NCBI GenBank assembly: GCA_002722885.1
Contig: PBNE01000008.1
Span: 79,880 to 143,879, forward strand
Direction: 5' to 3'
Origin: Rhodospirillaceae bacterium
GTDB taxonomy: Bacteria > Pseudomonadota > Alphaproteobacteria > SP197
DNA length: 64,000 nt
The notes beneath the pieces are model-generated. The model was not told the DNA's origin and searched no databases. It worked only from the letters and a program-made list of their open reading frames with translations. Position numbers and translations under genes: made by a program. Shown here in pieces: positions 1-8,761 of the stretch (position 1 is its first letter; each line of letters starts with the position of its first letter).

Positions 1-148
1 GGCCGCGGCGCGCGACAAACGACCCCACATCGGCAAGATCCCGGCGGTAGGCCACTTGTGTGTTGGCCGAAGCGCCGCGTTCGGCCACCATCATCTCGAA
101 GAAGCGCTCGCCTTCGGTGCCGATGGTTTGTGGGACGGGTGCCGTCAT
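1..148 (-). CDS. xerD: Tyrosine recombinase XerD, N-terminal fragment cut by the window edge
   Basis: Only the first 49 codons are inside the window; the gene continues past position 1. The start is the ATG at 148. The visible protein begins MTAPVPQTIG and runs through ERFFEMMVAERGAS and QVAYRRDL, the usual N-terminal SAM-like (core-binding) domain of XerC/XerD recombinases, which resolve chromosome dimers at dif. The catalytic domain is not visible, so XerD rather than XerC rests on context: alphaproteobacteria commonly have xerD beside aroK-aroB. It lies 9 bp downstream of the exported protein at 158-1945 on the same strand. Confidence 0.8.
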   Translation of the reverse strand, partial: MTAPVPQTIGTEGERFFEMMVAERGASANTQVAYRRDLADVGSFVARRG

Positions 149-157
149 TACAGGCGG

Positions 158-1945
158 TCAGACGCCGTTGGCAAACGCCGCTTCCATGGCGATCAGGCGT
201 GCCTCTCGGCCGAGCCCGACGCTCTGCAGGGCGGCCACAACAGCACCAAGGGTCTGCGGGTCGGCATCAGCCGGCCCACCCTGGCCAAGAGCCACCAGCG
301 ACAACAGGACCGTTTCTCCCAGACGCCCTTCGCGAGAGGCGGGATTCAGCGCGACCAGCAGACCGCCGTTTCTGAGTGCCTCTCCGCTGGCTTCAGCCTG
401 GGGTGGCGTGGCAAGAACCTCGGCCATAAGCGGTTCAGCGGCACGGTCGTTCAGCGCTGCCATCAAAGCCAGATAGAGTTCGCCCTGAGCAGCGACACGA
501 TCGGGAGCCATGCGGGCGCTGGCATCCCACCAAGCGCGCATGCTTCCCCCCTCGTCGGGAAGCTGTTCGCCGAAGGCAAGGCGGTAGAGCGGCCAAAGGA
601 CCGCCGCCTGGGTCGCCACCACGGTGTCACTCCGTGCGCGATCCTGGAGGATCGGCCACCAGCGGGCAGCAGGTTGTGGCATGCCGGCTGCTATTAGAGC
701 CATGGCCGCATCGCCCGAGAACCACGCCAGCTCGACGCTGGGAAGAATTGCCTGGATATCGGGCGCTGCTGCTCGCGCCGCAGCGAGGAACCCTGCCTGG
801 CCGTTTTCGGCAGCCCCGTGGCGCAGCATGGCGGAATAGGCTTCGGCACGGCCGGCTGCCAGGGATTGCTGTCCGGCAGCCTGAAAGAGCAAGGCCCGCC
901 CGACGGGCCCCGCCGTGCTGTTGGCGCGGGACAGGGCATTGAGAATCTGGTCGTCGTTGAATGACGCCTCACTGTAGAGCGACGCCAGAACAGCACCGTC
1001 CATGGCGCCGCCGGCCACCGCCGCCTCTGCCGCGATCAGACGCGTTTCCAGGGGCAGAGCCGCGTGTCCGGTGGTCGCGACCAGAAGGGGCGCAGGCGCG
1101 GTGGCAAGCGCTTCTTCCGAGAGCTGCGCGCCGGTGGCCAACACCATGGCAAACAGGAGCGGGTTAGCATCGGCAAAGCTGTCGAGCGACACCGGCTGGC
1201 CGCTGGCAAGGCCGCGATCAAGTGTCAGAAAACGCTCGTCGATTGTGGTTTCGGTATCCTGCAGCACAGCAATGCCAAGATCGGCTGCCGCCTGCTCACC
1301 GGCCATACGCTGGCAGAACACTAGCGTGAGCGCGATCATGCTGTCGTCGCTCGTTGCGAGGGCATCACGGGCGGCCTGACATGCTTCCCCGTTCCGACCT
1401 TCCAGCAGCAGCGCCTCGACCCGGCCCCGGTGACCATCGGCACTGAGCCCCCGCCGGCCTGCACTGGCAATCAGACCGGGCACGTCCCGTTGCAGACCCA
1501 GTGCGATCAGACGGTCGATCCTGGCACCGAGAAGATCGCCACTGTCGCCTTGCGGCGAGCTTGCAGCGGTGAGCAGGAGACGGCGTGCGAGGTCTGTCGC
1601 TGCAGACGATCCGTTGCCACCCTGCAGGCGCGGCAGCACGACAGCGACAAGAGCGGCATCACTGCCCTGCCACATGTCGAGACCGAAACCGCCAGCGCTG
1701 ATATCGAGAGATCCGGCGTTGTCAGCACTCACGGCCTCCAGCACCTCGACCTCCAGTCCGGAACCCGAACTGCCGCCGGAGCCGGTGGCCTGATCCGAAC
1801 CGGTGGATTCTGTCTCACCCAGGGGAATGATGCTGAGCGGCTCGTTGCTGTCGTCCGACTGAGCAAAGGCAGTGGTGGCCGGGAGTGCGCCGAGCGCAAG
1901 GCAAACCGCACCTGTGCGCAGAGCCTTAAGGGTCGAAACGGTCAT
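158..1945 (-). CDS. Exported Ala-rich helical protein of unknown function
   Basis: About 595 residues from the ATG at 1945; a TTG at 1963 would add six residues. The N-terminus (MTVSTLKALRTG, then a hydrophobic Ala/Leu stretch ending TAFAQ) is a clear signal peptide, so the product is probably periplasmic. The rest is Ala/Leu-rich and predicted helical, like TPR or solenoid proteins, but I recognise no catalytic motif. It overlaps the end of the 46-residue membrane protein upstream by 20 bp and has no good ribosome site of its own, which suggests translational coupling. It sits between xerD and aroK, a position where alphaproteobacteria often keep an unnamed conserved gene. Confidence 0.8.
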   Translation of the reverse strand: MTVSTLKALRTGAVCLALGALPATTAFAQSDDSNEPLSIIPLGETESTGSDQATGSGGSSGSGLEVEVLEAVSADNAGSLDISAGGFGLDMWQGSDAALVAVVLPRLQGGNGSSAATDLARRLLLTAASSPQGDSGDLLGARIDRLIALGLQRDVPGLIASAGRRGLSADGHRGRVEALLLEGRNGEACQAARDALATSDDSMIALTLVFCQRMAGEQAAADLGIAVLQDTETTIDERFLTLDRGLASGQPVSLDSFADANPLLFAMVLATGAQLSEEALATAPAPLLVATTGHAALPLETRLIAAEAAVAGGAMDGAVLASLYSEASFNDDQILNALSRANSTAGPVGRALLFQAAGQQSLAAGRAEAYSAMLRHGAAENGQAGFLAAARAAAPDIQAILPSVELAWFSGDAAMALIAAGMPQPAARWWPILQDRARSDTVVATQAAVLWPLYRLAFGEQLPDEGGSMRAWWDASARMAPDRVAAQGELYLALMAALNDRAAEPLMAEVLATPPQAEASGEALRNGGLLVALNPASREGRLGETVLLSLVALGQGGPADADPQTLGAVVAALQSVGLGREARLIAMEAAFANGV

Positions 1946-2066
1946 TGGGAATGGTCTTTTCAACGTGATGGGTGGGCGGTGGAATATCCCATGTCGCCAG
2001 GAAGGCGACGCCGCCGACCACTACAGCAACCGTCAACAGCATGACCAATCGAACAAGAAAGCGCAT
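1926..2066 (-). CDS. Small single-pass membrane protein, 46 residues
   Basis: This short gene starts at the ATG at 2066 and stops at TAA 1926-1928. The protein begins MRFLVRLVML, has one hydrophobic segment at about residues 4-25, then a short polar tail with the motifs TWDIPPP and EKTIPNDRF. The conserved-looking tail is what separates it from a chance open frame; similar small proteins occur beside aroK in related bacteria (from memory, not searched). It is oriented divergently from aroK and overlaps the next gene downstream by 20 bp, so the two are probably one transcript. The function is unknown; the tail would sit in the periplasm or cytoplasm next to the membrane. Confidence 0.72.
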   Translation of the reverse strand: MRFLVRLVMLLTVAVVVGGVAFLATWDIPPPTHHVEKTIPNDRFDP

Positions 2067-2174
2067 GACCCCGCCGGTGCGTGCATGGAACGATATCGAG
2101 AATGTATGCTATCGTCGCATTATGGCGTGGATGCGGCAATTCCCCTGTCCCAACCTATCAACACAAGAATTGAC

Positions 2175-2717
2175 GTGAGCGACAGCAACAATCCCAGACC
2201 GGATCGGACAATCGCCCTGGTCGGCCTGATGGGCGCGGGCAAATCGACCATCGGCCGCCGCCTTGCGGCACGTCTGGAGATTCCGTTTGTCGATGCCGAC
2301 ACGGAGATCGAACAGGCCGCAGGCTGTACGATCCCAGAGATCTTCGAGCGCCACGGAGAAGCGGAGTTCCGTGAAGGCGAGCGGCGCGTGATCGCGCGTC
2401 TGCTGCGTGGCAAGCCGAAGGTGCTGGCGACCGGCGGCGGCGCCTTCATGAACGAAGAGACCCGCCAGAAGATCAAGGCCAAGGCGCTGTCAATCTGGCT
2501 GCGCGCCGACCTGGAGCTCCTGATGAGCCGTGTTTCGCGGCGCGACAACCGCCCGCTATTGAAGCAGGGCGATCCCCGCAAGACCATGGAACGTCTTATC
2601 GAGGAGCGGTACCCCGTCTACGGCGAAGCCGACATGGTGATCGACAGCAACGAAGGTCCGCATGATGCCGTGGTCGGTCGGATCGTCAGTGAACTGAGAG
2701 CCCGCGAGGCGGCATGA
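2175..2717 (+). CDS. aroK: Shikimate kinase
   Basis: This enzyme phosphorylates shikimate with ATP at step five of the chorismate pathway in the cytoplasm. From the GTG at 2175 it has 180 residues. The P-loop GLMGAGKST is at residues 17-25, followed by the substrate-binding DADTEIE, the GGGAF glycine triplet, and the lid arginines in SRRDNRPLL. The GTG is preferred because the protein then begins at the normal family length; the frame is open far upstream but reads as non-conserved sequence. The stop overlaps the aroB start as ATGA, a coupled pair. Confidence 0.95.
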   Translation: MSDSNNPRPDRTIALVGLMGAGKSTIGRRLAARLEIPFVDADTEIEQAAGCTIPEIFERHGEAEFREGERRVIARLLRGKPKVLATGGGAFMNEETRQKIKAKALSIWLRADLELLMSRVSRRDNRPLLKQGDPRKTMERLIEERYPVYGEADMVIDSNEGPHDAVVGRIVSELRAREAA

Positions 2718-3826
2718 GCAGGTCAGACGTTCTGAATGTCGCCCTGGGCGAGCGCGCCTACGACATCGTTGTGGGTGATGACCTCCTGCAGCGCGCCGGC
2801 GAATTGATTGCGCCAGTGCTGGCGCGTCCGCGCGTCGCCATCGTGACCGATGAAACCGTGGCCGGGCTTCACCTTGGCACCCTGCAGGATGCCCTGGACC
2901 AGGCAGGCATCCGCCACGATGCAATCATTCTCCCCCCCGGCGAACAGACCAAGGATTTCGGGCATTTTCAGGATCTGTTGAACCGGCTGCTCGATTTCGG
3001 CCTGGAGCGGCGCGACATGATCGTCGCCCTGGGCGGCGGTGTGATTGGTGATCTCGCCGGGTTTGCCGCCAGTGTGCTGCGCCGCGGTGTCGATTTCATT
3101 CAGATTCCCACGACCCTGCTGGCGCAGGTCGACAGTTCGGTCGGCGGCAAGACCGGGATCGACACGAGGCACGGCAAGAACCTCGTTGGCGCCTTCCACC
3201 AGCCGCGCCTGGTTCTGGCCGACACTTCCGTGCTCGCCACCCTGCCCCGCCGTGAACTGCTGGCAGGCTACGCCGAGGTCGTGAAGTACGGTCTCCTCGG
3301 CGATCGCGGCTTCTTCGAATGGCTCGAAAGCCACGGCACCGACGTCGTCTCGGGTAGTGCGCAAGCCCAGCGTCACGCCGTGCTGAAAAGTTGTGCCGAC
3401 AAGGCCCGCATTGTGGCTGCCGATGAAAAGGAAACCGGCGACCGCGCCCTGCTCAACCTCGGCCACACCTTCGGCCATGCCCTGGAGATTTCCGTGGGGT
3501 TCGGGGCCAGCCTGCTACATGGCGAGGCGGTCGCGATCGGCATGCGCATGGCGTTCGGACTGTCGCAGGCCCTGGGGTTGTGTTCCGGGCAGGATGCCGA
3601 ACGCGCCGAACGACACATGCGGACCGTTGGCCTGCCCGTTCACCCCGACGATCTTGGCCTACCGCGTCAGGACGCCGCCGTGCTGGCGGCGCACATGGCA
3701 CAGGACAAGAAGGTTCAGGACGGGCGCGTCACATTTGTTCTGGTACACGGGATCGGTGAAGCCTTCCTGAGCCGCGATGTCGAACCCAAGACTGTCGAAG
3801 ACTACCTTGCCAGCCTGCTCGACTGA
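2714..3826 (+). CDS. aroB: 3-dehydroquinate synthase
   Basis: AroB converts DAHP to 3-dehydroquinate, using NAD as a transient cofactor and a divalent metal. The 370-residue product has the NAD-binding GGGVIGDLAGF, the substrate loop PTTLLAQVDSSVGGKTG (residues around 130-147), and the metal ligands in AEVVKYG, NLGHTFGHA and LLHGEAV. Length is normal for the family. The start overlaps the aroK stop by 4 bp, so the two shikimate-pathway enzymes should be made together. Confidence 0.97.
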   Translation: MSRSDVLNVALGERAYDIVVGDDLLQRAGELIAPVLARPRVAIVTDETVAGLHLGTLQDALDQAGIRHDAIILPPGEQTKDFGHFQDLLNRLLDFGLERRDMIVALGGGVIGDLAGFAASVLRRGVDFIQIPTTLLAQVDSSVGGKTGIDTRHGKNLVGAFHQPRLVLADTSVLATLPRRELLAGYAEVVKYGLLGDRGFFEWLESHGTDVVSGSAQAQRHAVLKSCADKARIVAADEKETGDRALLNLGHTFGHALEISVGFGASLLHGEAVAIGMRMAFGLSQALGLCSGQDAERAERHMRTVGLPVHPDDLGLPRQDAAVLAAHMAQDKKVQDGRVTFVLVHGIGEAFLSRDVEPKTVEDYLASLLD

Positions 3827-3927
3827 CCCAACCAGACAAAGCACTGTGTTGTCACACGCCGCAAACAACGACCTGTTCCCGACCCGGCTGCTCGCCGGCC
3901 TTTCTTCAACGAACCGGAACCAACGCC

Positions 3928-5217
3928 ATGATTGGCCCGCTTGAACTGTTTCTTGTTCTCATCGTCGTCTGCATCGTCTTCTCAGCCGTGTTCTCCGGCT
4001 CGGAGACCGCGCTTATCGCAGCCAACCGATCGAAGATTCACAGCCTGGGGCTCTCGGGCAACCAGCGCGCCGTGAAGGTGACCGGGCTGATGCAGGATCG
4101 CGAGCGCCTGATCGGCGCCATTCTGGTGGGCAACAACCTCTTCAACATCGCCGCAGCGTCGATGGCGACCTATGCCTTCACCCAACTTGTCGGCGAGGCA
4201 GGTGTGATCTACGCGACGACCGCGATGACGGTTCTGGTGGTGATCTTCGCCGAGGTTCTGCCAAAGACCTACGCGATCCGCAACTCCGAACGTATGGCCC
4301 TGGCGGTGGCGCCGTTCATGAGCGGCGTGGTCTGGGTTACGCGGCCCGTGACCGCAGCACTGCAGGCTCTGGTGAGACTGATTTTCCGCATGGTCGGCGC
4401 CGACAACGACGGCGACGAGAACGTCTCCGAAGAGGAGATCCGCGGCACGCTGGCGCTCTACAAACACGAGGGCGGTCTGGTAAAGGACGAACATGCCATG
4501 ATGGACGGCGTGCTCGACCTCTCGCAGGTTGAAGTCTCCGAGATCATGACCCACCGCAAGTCAATGGAGACGATCAACGCCGATGATCCCGCCGCCGACA
4601 TCATTGAAGCGATCCTGAAGAGCCCGCACACGCGCATCCCGCTGTGGCAGGGCGACCCCGACAACATCGTGGGCGTTCTCCACGCCAAGAACCTGTTGCG
4701 CGAGCTGCACCGCAGGGGCGGCAGCATTGACGGTGTCGAGATCATGGAGATTGCGACCGAGCCGTGGTTCGTGCCCGACACCACCTCGCTCTCCGAGCAG
4801 CTCACGGCCTTCCGCGAGCGCCACGCCCATTTCGCCCTGGTCGTCGACGAGTACGGCACCCTGATGGGCCTGGTGACCCTGGAGGATATTCTCGAAGAGA
4901 TCGTCGGAGAGATCGAAGACGAACATGACGTGGTTGTCGAAGAAGCGGCTGTGACCGAGGACGGCTCGATCATGGCCGAGGGAGCGGCGACGATCCGCGA
5001 CCTCAACCGTGAGTTCGACTGGAGCCTGCCGGTCGACGAAGCCACCACGATCGCCGGGCTGGTCATTCACGAAGCACAACAGATACCGGATGTCGGTCAG
5101 GTCTTCGCGTTCCACGGCTTCCGCTTCGAAGTGACGGAACGGCAGCGCAACCAGATAACCCAGCTGCGCATCACGCCGCTGCAGGACAACAGCACCGACG
5201 CGGACGCCAGCTCCTGA
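3928..5217 (+). CDS. CNNM/CBS-domain membrane protein (CorC/HlyC family)
   Basis: This 429-residue inner-membrane protein has an N-terminal CNNM (DUF21) domain with about four membrane segments (residues 1-150; note SGSETALIAANRSKI and EVLPKTYAIRN). A pair of CBS domains follows (about 190-320; VDEYGTLMGLVTLEDI), then a C-terminal CorC/HlyC domain (about 340-420). Family members are linked to magnesium or cobalt homeostasis. 'Hemolysin' is a historical label and is not supported by function. The start lies 101 bp after aroB; the stop overlaps the start of the AEC transporter by one base. Confidence 0.93.
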   Translation: MIGPLELFLVLIVVCIVFSAVFSGSETALIAANRSKIHSLGLSGNQRAVKVTGLMQDRERLIGAILVGNNLFNIAAASMATYAFTQLVGEAGVIYATTAMTVLVVIFAEVLPKTYAIRNSERMALAVAPFMSGVVWVTRPVTAALQALVRLIFRMVGADNDGDENVSEEEIRGTLALYKHEGGLVKDEHAMMDGVLDLSQVEVSEIMTHRKSMETINADDPAADIIEAILKSPHTRIPLWQGDPDNIVGVLHAKNLLRELHRRGGSIDGVEIMEIATEPWFVPDTTSLSEQLTAFRERHAHFALVVDEYGTLMGLVTLEDILEEIVGEIEDEHDVVVEEAAVTEDGSIMAEGAATIRDLNREFDWSLPVDEATTIAGLVIHEAQQIPDVGQVFAFHGFRFEVTERQRNQITQLRITPLQDNSTDADASS

Positions 5218-6110
5218 TGGGCCTTGTTGCCGCTCTGATCCCGGTCCTTGCGCCTATCGCGGTCGCCATTCTGGTCGGGATGGCCTGGGCACGCTGGGGC
5301 AAACCCGCCGATCCGGCCAGCCTGACCCAGATCATCCTGAACGTGGGCACGCCGTGCCTGGTGTTCTCGACCCTTTCCACGCTGTCCGTCCCTGCACTTG
5401 AACTGGGTGTGATGGCGCTGGCCGCAGTGCTGATGCTGCTGAGTTTCCTTGCGACAGGCTGGCTTCTGGTCAAGGCCGTGCGCCTGCCCAGCGGTGTCTA
5501 CCTGCCGCCGATCGTGTTCGGCAATCTCGGCAATCTGGGGCTGCCGCTCAATCTCTTCGCCTTAGGCGACGCCGGGCTCGAACTGGGCCTGATCATGTTC
5601 GCGACCCAATCGGTGCTGTTCTTCACGATCCATTTCTGGCTGATGTCGGGCTCGCCGTCGCCGGCCATGATGCTGAAGACACCGCATATCTACGCCATCG
5701 CCGTGGCGCTGGCTTTCACGCTGACCGACACAACGCCGCCGGAGTGGCTTTCCAACACCAGCGATCTGATCGGCGGCATGACCATTCCGCTGATGCTGAT
5801 CATGCTGGGCGTCTCGCTGATGCGCATGAAGGTGGTCTCGGTCGCGCGCCCCATGATGGCGGCGGTCCTACGCCTTGTTCTGGGAATCGCCGTGGCCTTC
5901 GTCCTGTGCGAGGTGCTGTCGCTGGATGGTACGGCGCGCGGGGTTGTCCTGATCGCCTGCTGCATGCCAGGTGCGGTGTTCAACTATCTCGCAGCCGTGC
6001 GCTACGACCGCTCTCCCGGCGAGGTCGCAAGCTACATCGTGATCTCCACGGTGACCGTTCTGGTCCTGCTGCCGGGTCTGGTCCCCCTCGCCTGGTGGAT
6101 GGCGCAATGA
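5217..6110 (+). CDS. AEC-family transporter (auxin efflux carrier-like permease)
   Basis: The product has 297 residues and about ten hydrophobic segments. The family-typical NVGTPCLVFSTL near residue 42 and FGNLGNLGLPLNLF near residue 100 mark an AEC permease of the type linked to malate, malonate or other organic acids. The start codon overlaps the preceding stop (TGATG) and its stop overlaps the SDR start (ATGA), so it belongs to a tightly coupled run with enzyme genes. The substrate cannot be deduced; an organic acid handled by the following catabolic-looking genes is a reasonable inference. Confidence 0.9.
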   Translation: MGLVAALIPVLAPIAVAILVGMAWARWGKPADPASLTQIILNVGTPCLVFSTLSTLSVPALELGVMALAAVLMLLSFLATGWLLVKAVRLPSGVYLPPIVFGNLGNLGLPLNLFALGDAGLELGLIMFATQSVLFFTIHFWLMSGSPSPAMMLKTPHIYAIAVALAFTLTDTTPPEWLSNTSDLIGGMTIPLMLIMLGVSLMRMKVVSVARPMMAAVLRLVLGIAVAFVLCEVLSLDGTARGVVLIACCMPGAVFNYLAAVRYDRSPGEVASYIVISTVTVLVLLPGLVPLAWWMAQ

Positions 6111-6880
6111 ACGCCGTCTCTGAATTAGACAGTCGCGTGGCCCTGATTACCGGAGCAAGCCGGGGCGTCGGTGCGGCCACCGCACGCGAGCTTGCAGCCC
6201 AAGGGGTGGCCGTGGTGCTGGCCGCACGCAGCGGCGATGCCGTGCGGCTGCTGGCCGAAGAGATCGAGCAGGACGGCGGACGCGCCCGCGGCGTGGCCTG
6301 CGACGTCAGCCGGTACGACGATGTCGAGGGTGCGGTCACGACCTGCTGCGAAGCTTTCGGCGGCATCGACATCCTGGTCAACAACGCCGGTGTCATCGAA
6401 CCCATTGCACGGCTGAGCGAAAGCGACCCCGCAGCCTGGGGCCGCGCGTTCGATATCAACGCCAGAGGCATCTATCACGGCCTGCGGGCGGCGATCCCAT
6501 TCATGGAACGTCAGGGCTCGGGCGTGATCGTGAACATCAGCTCCGGGGCCGCAACAGGCGTGCTGGAGGGCTGGAGCCATTACTGCGCGAGCAAGGCGGC
6601 GGCCCTGTCGCTGACCCGGTGTGCCCACAAGGAGGTTGCCGACAAAGGTGTGCGTGTGGTGGGCCTGAGCCCCGGCACCGTGGCGACCGAGATGCAGGCC
6701 CAAATCAAGGCCTCGGGTATCAACCCGGTCAGCCAGCTCGATCCTTCCGTCCACATCCCATCCGATTGGGTTGCCCGCGCCATCGCGTGGCTCTGCACCG
6801 ATGACGCCCGAAGCCACGATGGCAGCGATGTCTCGTTGCGCGATGAAGCCATCCGGCAGCATATCGGGCTGACCACATGA
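6107..6880 (+). CDS. Short-chain dehydrogenase/reductase
   Basis: This 257-residue Rossmann enzyme has the cofactor motif TGASRGVG at about residues 15-22, the structural NNAG, catalytic Ser in NISSGAA, and Tyr/Lys in the YCASKAA motif. The acidic CDVS after the second strand is typical of NAD(P) SDRs. The start ATG overlaps the AEC stop, and the stop overlaps the start of the damaged RidA gene (ATGA again). The specific alcohol or ketone substrate is unknown. Confidence 0.93.
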   Translation: MNAVSELDSRVALITGASRGVGAATARELAAQGVAVVLAARSGDAVRLLAEEIEQDGGRARGVACDVSRYDDVEGAVTTCCEAFGGIDILVNNAGVIEPIARLSESDPAAWGRAFDINARGIYHGLRAAIPFMERQGSGVIVNISSGAATGVLEGWSHYCASKAAALSLTRCAHKEVADKGVRVVGLSPGTVATEMQAQIKASGINPVSQLDPSVHIPSDWVARAIAWLCTDDARSHDGSDVSLRDEAIRQHIGLTT

Positions 6881-7305
6881 AAAAGGGGTTCCACGCTGGG
6901 GACGTATGGGACGCACGGGGTCGTGGCTTCAGCATGGGGATTGTCGCGCCTGAGGGGCGCACGATCCACCTGACCGGCCAGGTCGCCTGAGATGCCAACG
7001 AAACCATCTTGGGCGACGGTGATGTGAGCCGTCAGACCGAGATGTGCTTCGACAACATCGAACGTCTGTTGCGTGACGTGGGCGGTACGCTGGACGATCT
7101 GGTCTCGGTGACAACCTGGTTTATCGACCACGAGCATCTGCCCTTGATCCAGGCTGTGCACGCCGCGCGGCTGGCAGGCGACCACCCGCCGGTAAGCACG
7201 TCGGTGATTGTGGCCGGTCTGGGCGACCCCGACTTTCTGACCGAACTGACAGCCGTGGCAGTTGCCCCGGAGGAGCGGTTTCACCCGCCTGGGGCTGCCG
7301 GATGA
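6877..7305 (+). pseudogene. RidA/YjgF-family gene interrupted by an in-frame TGA
   Basis: From the ATG at 6877 the frame reads MKKGFHAGDVW... to HLTGQVA, then hits TGA at 6988-6990, and continues as DANETILGDG... through TTWFIDHEHLPL and PPVSTSVIV to a normal stop at 7303-7305. RidA relatives have GQVAWD at this point, so the stop replaces a Trp codon (TGG to TGA). Without it the protein would be about 142 residues, normal for an enamine/imine deaminase. TGA is the ordinary stop elsewhere in the window, so recoding is unlikely. A GTG restart near 7024 would lack the first strands. It overlaps the SDR by 4 bp. Confidence 0.85.
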
Positions 7306-7377
7306 CGACCCTCACGGCTTGCGCGACTTGGTGAGCACGCATTATGTTGCGCCGCACAATAGACACCGGACGTGACG

Positions 7378-7953
7378 ATGCCCCTTTCCGAGCCTGTCGC
7401 CCGCGAGCACATCCACACCCGCGAGATCATCTGCCACGCCTATGAGCGTGGGGACGGTCTGTTCGATCTCGACGCCCATCTGACCGATGTGAAGACCTAT
7501 GGCTTCGACAACCGGGACCGTGGCCACATCGAAGCCGGAGAGCCGATCCACTGCATGTGGCTGCGCCTGACGATCAACGCCGATTTCGTGATCCAGGCCG
7601 TCGAGGCGAAGATGGATCACACACCCTACAACTTCTGCACCCGGATCGAGCCGGACCACCAGAAGCTGGTCGGTGCGCAGATCGGCGCGGGCTGGAACCG
7701 CAAGGTGCGTGAACACCTGGGCGGCACCCACGGCTGCACCCATCTGCGGGAGATGCTGGGCCGCATGGCCACTGTGGCGTTTCAGGCCGTCTATGGCCGA
7801 CGTCGCCGCAGCGGCGAGGAGATCGACAGCCCCCCCGACCAGAAGCCCTGGGTGATCGACGGCTGCCATACCTGGTCATCCGACAGTCCCGTGGTGAAGA
7901 TGGAATATCCGGACTGGTACACCGGACCGGTTTCGGAGGATGCTGCCAAATAG
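7378..7953 (+). CDS. DUF2889-family protein
   Basis: About 191 residues from the ATG at 7378; a GTG at 7372 would add two. The opening PVAREHIHTREI, the central KTYGF and GEPIHCMWLRLTI, and the GCTHLREMLG motif are characteristic of DUF2889. The family has no assigned function and often sits in aromatic or organic-acid degradation clusters. It lies between the broken RidA gene and a maleate isomerase-like gene, which would suit a small catabolic operon. His and Cys residues (HTRE, CTHL) could bind a metal, but that is speculation. Confidence 0.85.
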   Translation: MPLSEPVAREHIHTREIICHAYERGDGLFDLDAHLTDVKTYGFDNRDRGHIEAGEPIHCMWLRLTINADFVIQAVEAKMDHTPYNFCTRIEPDHQKLVGAQIGAGWNRKVREHLGGTHGCTHLREMLGRMATVAFQAVYGRRRRSGEEIDSPPDQKPWVIDGCHTWSSDSPVVKMEYPDWYTGPVSEDAAK

Positions 7954-7975
7954 GCAACTTCGGGGAAGCGGCACC

Positions 7976-8761
7976 ATGAACGTTCCGGCCAGCCAGATCG
8001 CTGCGATCAGCCCGTCACGCGGCCGTGCCCGCATCGGTGTGATCACGCCCTTCACCAACACGAATCTCGAAGCTGATCTCGCGATTCTGCGCTCCGACGG
8101 TGCGTCATACCACGTCACACGCGCCGGCGGCTACGACATCGACGAGGTGCCGGATTCCGATCAGATGCGTCAGTTTGCGCTATCGGGTCTCGACGACGTG
8201 CTGGCCATGTTGGTCCCTGCCCGGACCGACATCATTCTCTACGGCTGCACCTCGGCGACGCTCTCGATGGGCCCGGAGTACGACCGCGAGTTCTGTACCA
8301 TGATCGAGGAGAAGATCGGTGTGCCGGCTGTGACAGCGGCCGGAGCCATTGTCGAAGCCCTCGACGATCTGGGCGCGGGAACCATCGGATTCTGCTCACC
8401 CTACACCGAAGAGCTCAACCGCGAGGCCGCCGCCTTTCTGGGCGCGGGCGGCCACCAGGTGATCCAGTCCGCCTATGTCGGCGAGGATCTGGGCAACGAC
8501 GGCCAGAACGCATTGACGCCAGACCGAGTTCTGCAGCTGGGCCTGGAGGCCAATCACAACCAGGCCGATGCCGTGGTAATGTCCTGCACCGACATGCGGG
8601 CGGTCGAGGTGATCGAAGACCTAGAAGCCAGAATCAGCAAGCCGGTCGTCACCAGCAATCAGGCCATGATTTACATCGCAATCAAGCGGCTGGGCCTGCC
8701 CGGCCGGGTGCCGGGCCTCTTAGGCGAACGCACCGGCGCTGCTCTGAGCGCTGCTCGTTAG
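7976..8761 (+). CDS. Asp/Glu racemase-superfamily protein, maleate cis-trans isomerase-like
   Basis: This protein has 261 residues from the ATG at 7976, which follows GGGGAAG by about 7 nt; an upstream frame extension is unlikely. It has the two cysteines of the superfamily: one in YGCTSAT and one in MSCTDMRA. With RIGVITPFTNTNLE at the N-terminus it fits the maleate isomerase/arylmalonate decarboxylase branch, which works by cysteine chemistry on dicarboxylates. It closes the plus-strand run that includes an AEC (organic acid) permease, consistent with use of a C4 dicarboxylate. Its stop overlaps the convergent bolA stop by 4 bp. Confidence 0.85.
   Translation: MNVPASQIAAISPSRGRARIGVITPFTNTNLEADLAILRSDGASYHVTRAGGYDIDEVPDSDQMRQFALSGLDDVLAMLVPARTDIILYGCTSATLSMGPEYDREFCTMIEEKIGVPAVTAAGAIVEALDDLGAGTIGFCSPYTEELNREAAAFLGAGGHQVIQSAYVGEDLGNDGQNALTPDRVLQLGLEANHNQADAVVMSCTDMRAVEVIEDLEARISKPVVTSNQAMIYIAIKRLGLPGRVPGLLGERTGAALSAAR

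Noticed and set aside
6988-6990. Reading TGA as Trp in RidA (alternative genetic code) or as selenocysteine
   Set aside because: TGA ends many intact genes here, often in ATGA overlaps with the next start, and no SECIS-like hairpin is evident after this codon.
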